Below are positions 59,996 to 64,000 of a DNA stretch of 64,000 bases, piece by piece. Both the position numbers and the translations under genes were made by a program. The DNA is from Glycomyces fuscus. Its GTDB lineage: Bacteria > Actinomycetota > Actinomycetes > Streptosporangiales > Streptosporangiaceae. The notes beneath the pieces are model-generated. The model saw nothing but the letters and a program-made list of their open reading frames with translations, made no database searches and was not told the origin of the DNA. The stretch is taken from contig NYMS01000020.1 of NCBI GenBank assembly GCA_002529455.1, positions 124,001 to 188,000 on the forward strand. The letters are read 5' to 3'. Positions within the stretch are counted from its first letter, which is position 1; each line of letters starts with the position of its first letter.

Positions 59996-62900
59996 TCACG
60001 GGTTCCCTTCCAGCCGCGCGGCGATCCCTGCGACGGTCGGATGCTCCAGCAGCATCCGGACCGTGAAGCCGGTGTCGAAGGCCCGGTTGAGCCGGGAGAC
60101 CAGCCGGATGCCCATGAGGGAGTTGCCCCCTGCCTCGTGGAAGGTGTCGAACACGCCGAAGGACGCGTTGCCCAGGATCTCCGACCACACGTCGGCGACC
60201 TGTTGTTCCAGCTCGCTGCGCGGCTCGACCGGGGTCGGCCGCCACTCGGTTCCGGGGGAGGGCAGGTCCGCGGTCCGGTCGAGTTTGCCGGTGGCGGTCG
60301 TCGGCAGCTCGTCCATGACGGTGAACCAGGCGGGGACCATGTGCACGGGGAGCCGCCGCGCCGTGTGCGCGCGGACGTCCGCGAGGTCCGGAGATCCGGA
60401 GGAGGTCACGTAGGCGGACAACCTTCGGTCCCCGTCCTCACCCGATACCGCGGTGACCAGGGCATCCCTGACGTCGGGGTGTTCCAGGACCACCCTTTCG
60501 ACCTCTTCCGGAGCGACACTGTGCCCTTGGACTTTGACGCGGTTGTCCGTCCTTCCGAGGATCTCGATCAGGCCGTCGTCCAAGAGGCGCGCGCGATCCC
60601 CGGTTCGGAACATTCGTCCTCCGAAACCGCTGTAGGGGTCGGGGACGAAGGCGGCGGTGGTCTCTTCGGGGGAGTTCCGGTAGCCGAGCGCCACCGTCGC
60701 CCCCGCCATGTAGAGGTCGCCGGGCACACCCTTGGGAACCGGTGAGAGGTTCCGGTCCAGGACGTAGCCCACGACCATCCTGTTCTTCTGCTGAACGGGA
60801 GCTGTGTGGCTTTCCGGGGTGCGCGAGTGCCAGAACAACCCCGGGCATGCTTCCGTTTGGGCGTAGCTGTTGACCAGCTGCGTCTCCTCCAGCACGGACC
60901 TCGCGTCCCCGTGCAGCTCGGCGGGGAGAGGTTCACCGAGGATCTGCAGGATGCGCAGCCGCCCCGCCCTGGCCGCGTCCGGCTCGTCGAGGAGTTGGCG
61001 GAGGAAGGAGGGGATGACGCTCATGACCGTGACCCGGTGCCGCTCCACCAACGAGAGCAGTTCCCGCGGAGTGGGCGTTCCAGGCGCGATCGCGACCTGT
61101 GCGCCCGCCAGCCACGGCCAGAAGCACTCCCCCAGGAGACGGACCGACCCCGGAGGGGTCGTGCACAGCAGGACATCGTCGGAGTCGAGCCGGTACGGGG
61201 CGTACTCGGGTTGCTGTCCGACGGCGGCCCTGTGCCCGATCTCGACGAGTTTGGGGGACCCGGTCGTACCAGAGGTCAGGAAGAGGAAAGCGGGTTCGTC
61301 CGGTGAGAGGAGGACGTCGGGGGGTGTGTCCCGCTCGTTCGGGTCCACCTCGATACCGCGCACACGGGGCGGGAGAGGGGTGTCTTCGCCGGTCACCGCG
61401 AAGCGGCAGCCGGCCTGGTCGAGTACGCGTCGTAGGCGTTCACCGGGCTGGTCCGGATCGAGTGGTAAGCAGACCCCGCCGCTCTTGAGGACGCCGAGCA
61501 CGGCCATGAGTTGGGCGGCACCCCGGGGAAGGACCACCGCGACGGTGTCACCCTCGTCCGGCCGCTCCGCGACGATGCGGTGGGCCAGCGCGTTGGAGCG
61601 GCGGCGCAGGGCGTCGAACGTCCACCGCTGCTCCCCCTCGGACAGCGCCGTCGCCTCAGGCGACCGTACGGCCTGAGCGTCGAAGAGGGCGGGGAGTGCG
61701 GCCGCGGCGGTGACCGGGCCGTCGTCGGTCGCCAGTGGAGGCGCCAGCATGTCCCTCTGAACGTGGTCCAGCATCTCCAGACGGTCGACGGGGGTCTCGG
61801 GCGCGTCGATGGCCGCGTCGAGGAGTCTCAGGTAGTGGCCGCGCATGCGCTGGATCGTGGCCCGGTCGAACAGCGCGGTGTCGTACTCGATCCAACCGAA
61901 GACGCGGTCCCCGACGGGCTCCAGGAAGAACCCGATGTCGAGCTGGGACCCCAGTGTGGGGGAGCGCAGGCCCATCGTGTCCACCCGCCGTCCCGAGTGG
62001 GCGTTGGCGTTCGTCATGACGAGGTCGGCGAACCGCCGTTCCACCCCCACGGGGTTCTCCTGGTAGAAGAACATGACCTGGTAGTTGCTGCTGTCCCTGA
62101 CCTCGGACCCCTCTCGCGGGTACGGCCAGCGTTCCGCGGTGGTCTCTTTGTGTTCGAACGCCTCCAGCACCGTTCTGCGGGTTCGAGCGAGGAATTCGTC
62201 GAAGCGGGGAGCCCCGCTCAGGTCCGCGCGCAACGGCAGACGGGTGACGAAGTAGCCGATGAGGTCGTGCAGGTCGGCGCGCTCGCGGTTGTTCACCGGC
62301 GAACCGATGACCAGGTCCGTCTGTTGGGTGTACCGGTGCAGCAGGACGAAGAAGACGGACAGGGCGACCATGTAGGGCGTGCAGTTGTTGTGCCTGGCGA
62401 ACTCCCTCAGCCGGGCGGCCGCCCGCGGGGACAGTTCGTACCCCAGGCTGGCCCCGACGTACTCGCGTCGCGCCGGCCGTGGGCGGTCGTAGGGGAGGTC
62501 GAGGACCGGCAGGTCGGGGCCGAGCTTGCCGCGCCAGTAGTCGTGGTGGCGCCGGGAGGCCGGGGCCAGGAGACGCCGCCGCTGCCACTGGGCGTAGTCG
62601 AAGTACTGGATCTCCAAGGGCGCCAGGGGATCGGGCGAGCCGGAGCGGTAGGCCTCGTAGAGGGCGCAGATCTCGTTCAGGGTGACGCGTTCGGACCATC
62701 CGTCACAGGTGACGTGGTGGAAGTCCAGGTAGAAGACGTGCTCCTCGTCTCCGGTCCGGATGAGGGTCGCCCTGATGAGCGGGCCGGTGGCGATGTCGAA
62801 GGCCTGGCCGACGAGTTCGTTGCTGAGCCGGTCGACCTCTGCCTCTCTGGCCTCGTCGTTCAGGTGACGCAGGTCCACGACGGGCACGCGGACGTCCATC

Positions 62901-63184
62901 CTGTCGTGCAGCCGCTGTTCCAGGACTCCGTCCACCACGTGGTAGGTGCAGCGCAGGATCGCGTGCCGTTCGACCACCCGGTTCATGGCCCGTTCGAGGA
63001 GCCCGTGGACGAGGGGGCCCCTGATCGAGATCAGGCGCGGAACGTTGTGGAACGGGGCGGTGGGGGCGACCAGGTCGTAGAAGAGGACCCTCTCCTGTGC
63101 GAGGGAGAGGGGAGGGGTCCTCCCGTGGTCTGCTGGGGTGGGCGCGTCCACAAGGCGGGTTTCACCGAAACCGGGTGCGGGCAT
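59996..63184 (-). CDS. nonribosomal peptide synthetase module (C-A-T)
   Basis: 1062 residues from the ATG at 63184, ribosome site aggagc. The condensation domain (about 20-460) has the active site HHVTCDG at 156-162. The adenylation domain (about 495-970) has A3 FLTSGTTGSPK, A7 TGDRARL, A8 GRTDNRVKVQGHS and the A10 Lys967 in TGKLD. The carrier domain has Ser1022 in GGNSLMG. The aspartate that normally binds the substrate alpha-amino group is replaced: by alignment on the FWP block, Val681 stands where Asp235 of GrsA would be, followed by Arg682. The NxYGPTE core is also unusual (NSYAQTE). The substrate may therefore be an aryl acid, beta-amino acid or hydroxy acid. No thioesterase domain follows. 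Confidence 0.92.
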   Translation of the reverse strand: MPAPGFGETRLVDAPTPADHGRTPPLSLAQERVLFYDLVAPTAPFHNVPRLISIRGPLVHGLLERAMNRVVERHAILRCTYHVVDGVLEQRLHDRMDVRVPVVDLRHLNDEAREAEVDRLSNELVGQAFDIATGPLIRATLIRTGDEEHVFYLDFHHVTCDGWSERVTLNEICALYEAYRSGSPDPLAPLEIQYFDYAQWQRRRLLAPASRRHHDYWRGKLGPDLPVLDLPYDRPRPARREYVGASLGYELSPRAAARLREFARHNNCTPYMVALSVFFVLLHRYTQQTDLVIGSPVNNRERADLHDLIGYFVTRLPLRADLSGAPRFDEFLARTRRTVLEAFEHKETTAERWPYPREGSEVRDSSNYQVMFFYQENPVGVERRFADLVMTNANAHSGRRVDTMGLRSPTLGSQLDIGFFLEPVGDRVFGWIEYDTALFDRATIQRMRGHYLRLLDAAIDAPETPVDRLEMLDHVQRDMLAPPLATDDGPVTAAAALPALFDAQAVRSPEATALSEGEQRWTFDALRRRSNALAHRIVAERPDEGDTVAVVLPRGAAQLMAVLGVLKSGGVCLPLDPDQPGERLRRVLDQAGCRFAVTGEDTPLPPRVRGIEVDPNERDTPPDVLLSPDEPAFLFLTSGTTGSPKLVEIGHRAAVGQQPEYAPYRLDSDDVLLCTTPPGSVRLLGECFWPWLAGAQVAIAPGTPTPRELLSLVERHRVTVMSVIPSFLRQLLDEPDAARAGRLRILQILGEPLPAELHGDARSVLEETQLVNSYAQTEACPGLFWHSRTPESHTAPVQQKNRMVVGYVLDRNLSPVPKGVPGDLYMAGATVALGYRNSPEETTAAFVPDPYSGFGGRMFRTGDRARLLDDGLIEILGRTDNRVKVQGHSVAPEEVERVVLEHPDVRDALVTAVSGEDGDRRLSAYVTSSGSPDLADVRAHTARRLPVHMVPAWFTVMDELPTTATGKLDRTADLPSPGTEWRPTPVEPRSELEQQVADVWSEILGNASFGVFDTFHEAGGNSLMGIRLVSRLNRAFDTGFTVRMLLEHPTVAGIAARLEGNP

Positions 63185-63218
63185 CGACTGCTCCTTTGCT
63201 CCTTGGCCTGCGGGGGTG

Positions 63219-64000
63219 TCAGGGGGTCGACGTCAGGTCGCCGTCCACCAGACGCGCGATCTCCGCGATCGTCGGGTGCTCGAACAACAGGTGGAGGGGG
63301 ATCTCGACGCCCGCTTCGCTGTTCAACCGGGCGAGGAAGCGGATGGCGACGATCGAGTTGAAGCCGTTGTCGAGCAGGCTGTCGGAAGGCGACAGTCGTC
63401 GTCCGAGGAGGTCTTCGAACAGCTCCTCGACCAGATGTCCTTCCTCGGTCTTGGAGGGGCCGTCGCCGCCCGCGCTGCCGGGCGCCTCGGCGATGCTCTG
63501 TTCGTCGACCTTTCCCGCAGGAGTCAGCGGTAGTTCGTCGAGCAGCACGACACGACTCGGCAGCACGGCCCCGGGCAGCCTTTCCTTCAGCCATCCCATG
63601 ACGCCGTCCGCCGTGGCGCCCGAACCCGGTAGCGGGACGACGGCCGCGACCAGGTCGAGGACGTGGTCCTCCGTCCGGAGCCCGAAGGCGTGGGCTCGGG
63701 CGACCCCGGGAGTCTCCAAGAGGGCCTGTTCGACCTCTCCGGGCTCCACCCGGTGTCCGCGGACCTTGATCTGTCGGTCCAGACGGCCCTGGACCTCGAT
63801 GCTTCCGTCTGGAAGGAGCCGCCCGAGGTCGCCGGTCGGGTACCAGTCGCGGCCGTCGGCGGACAACGTCAGGGAGCGGGGGGCGGGTCCGCCGTCCAGA
63901 TAGCCCAGAGCGACACCGGCTCCGCTGATCTGGATCTCACCGGATTCCCCGGCGGGGACGGTGACTCCGTCGTCTCCGACGATCCGCAGTTCACTGCCGC
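63219..64000 (-). CDS. nonribosomal peptide synthetase, C-terminal A-T part (cut by window edge)
   Basis: The minus-strand frame enters from the right edge and ends at 63219, 34 bp before the next NRPS start. What is visible is the end of an adenylation domain (YPTGDLGRLLPDGSIEVQGR, LDRQIKVRGHRVEPGEVEQA, PLTPAGKVDEQS with the A10 Lys) and a carrier domain (DSLLDNGFNSIVAIRFLARL, with the phosphopantetheine Ser in FNSI). The rest of the protein lies outside the window. It is the upstream module partner of the NRPS gene at 59996. Confidence 0.9.
   Translation of the reverse strand, partial: GSELRIVGDDGVTVPAGESGEIQISGAGVALGYLDGGPAPRSLTLSADGRDWYPTGDLGRLLPDGSIEVQGRLDRQIKVRGHRVEPGEVEQALLETPGVARAHAFGLRTEDHVLDLVAAVVPLPGSGATADGVMGWLKERLPGAVLPSRVVLLDELPLTPAGKVDEQSIAEAPGSAGGDGPSKTEEGHLVEELFEDLLGRRLSPSDSLLDNGFNSIVAIRFLARLNSEAGVEIPLHLLFEHPTIAEIARLVDGDLTSTP

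Overview
The window is a 64 kb piece of a high-GC actinobacterial chromosome. Coding regions have strong G/C bias at third positions, GTG starts are common, and dnaX, ybaB, recR, lysC and asd lie in the linear order found in Streptosporangiales-type actinomycetes. A Nocardiopsis-like organism is my best guess, but that is inference: no 16S rRNA or other taxonomic marker is present.

Layout. 1-1.7 kb: divergent DJ-1/PfpI genes (a GlxA-like regulator cut by the window edge, and a DJ-1 protein). 1.8-13.9 kb: housekeeping core with tRNA-Ser(GGA), a DUF2252 kinase-like protein, the SRP RNA, dnaX, ybaB, recR, lysC and asd, interrupted by a TetR gene with tandem operators, a PCMT-like methyltransferase and an Old Yellow Enzyme/MerR divergent pair. 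14-18.7 kb: GntR/UTRA regulator, small membrane protein, an HhH-GPD-like protein, a DUF952/cupin fusion and a conserved unknown, with three palindromes of paired DnaA-box-like sequences. 18.7-23.5 kb: pdhABC (pyruvate dehydrogenase E1a, E1b, E2) behind a GntR/FCD regulator and a palindromic operator, resembling PdhR control. 24-36.4 kb: PAP2 phosphatase, SRPBCC protein, a copper P-type ATPase with two CsoR-type boxes, a P-loop kinase, the DUF4956/VTC pair, a two-component system whose sensor gene overlaps an Asp-rich exported protein gene, and a PepSY membrane protein. 36.9-40.8 kb: EamA-like transporter and a three-gene ABC-2 exporter. 41-45.5 kb: an ECF sigma gene with an apparent single-base frameshift, a zinc-finger/Asp23 fusion partner, two related small membrane proteins on either side, an ACT-domain membrane protein and an L,D-transpeptidase. 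45.5-56.1 kb: Stealth sugar-phosphate transferase, PP2C-like phosphatase, small XRE-like protein, secreted choice-of-anchor protein, DUF2306 protein, DHFR-like protein, alditol oxidase-like flavoprotein and a LAXTG surface protein.

56.5-64 kb and beyond the right edge: one tightly spaced minus-strand operon encoding NRPS modules, a RibD/DHFR-type reductase, GTP cyclohydrolase I, and aminodeoxychorismate synthase subunits PabA and PabB. This is part of a biosynthetic gene cluster that combines peptide assembly with pterin and p-aminobenzoate supply. One NRPS adenylation domain lacks the aspartate that normally binds the alpha-amino group. It is the strongest candidate for something undescribed.

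Other structural signals: a 114-bp dyad element in two copies 27 kb apart with wobble-preserving stem changes; a 107-bp duplication of the VTC gene 3' end; several clean operators and terminators.
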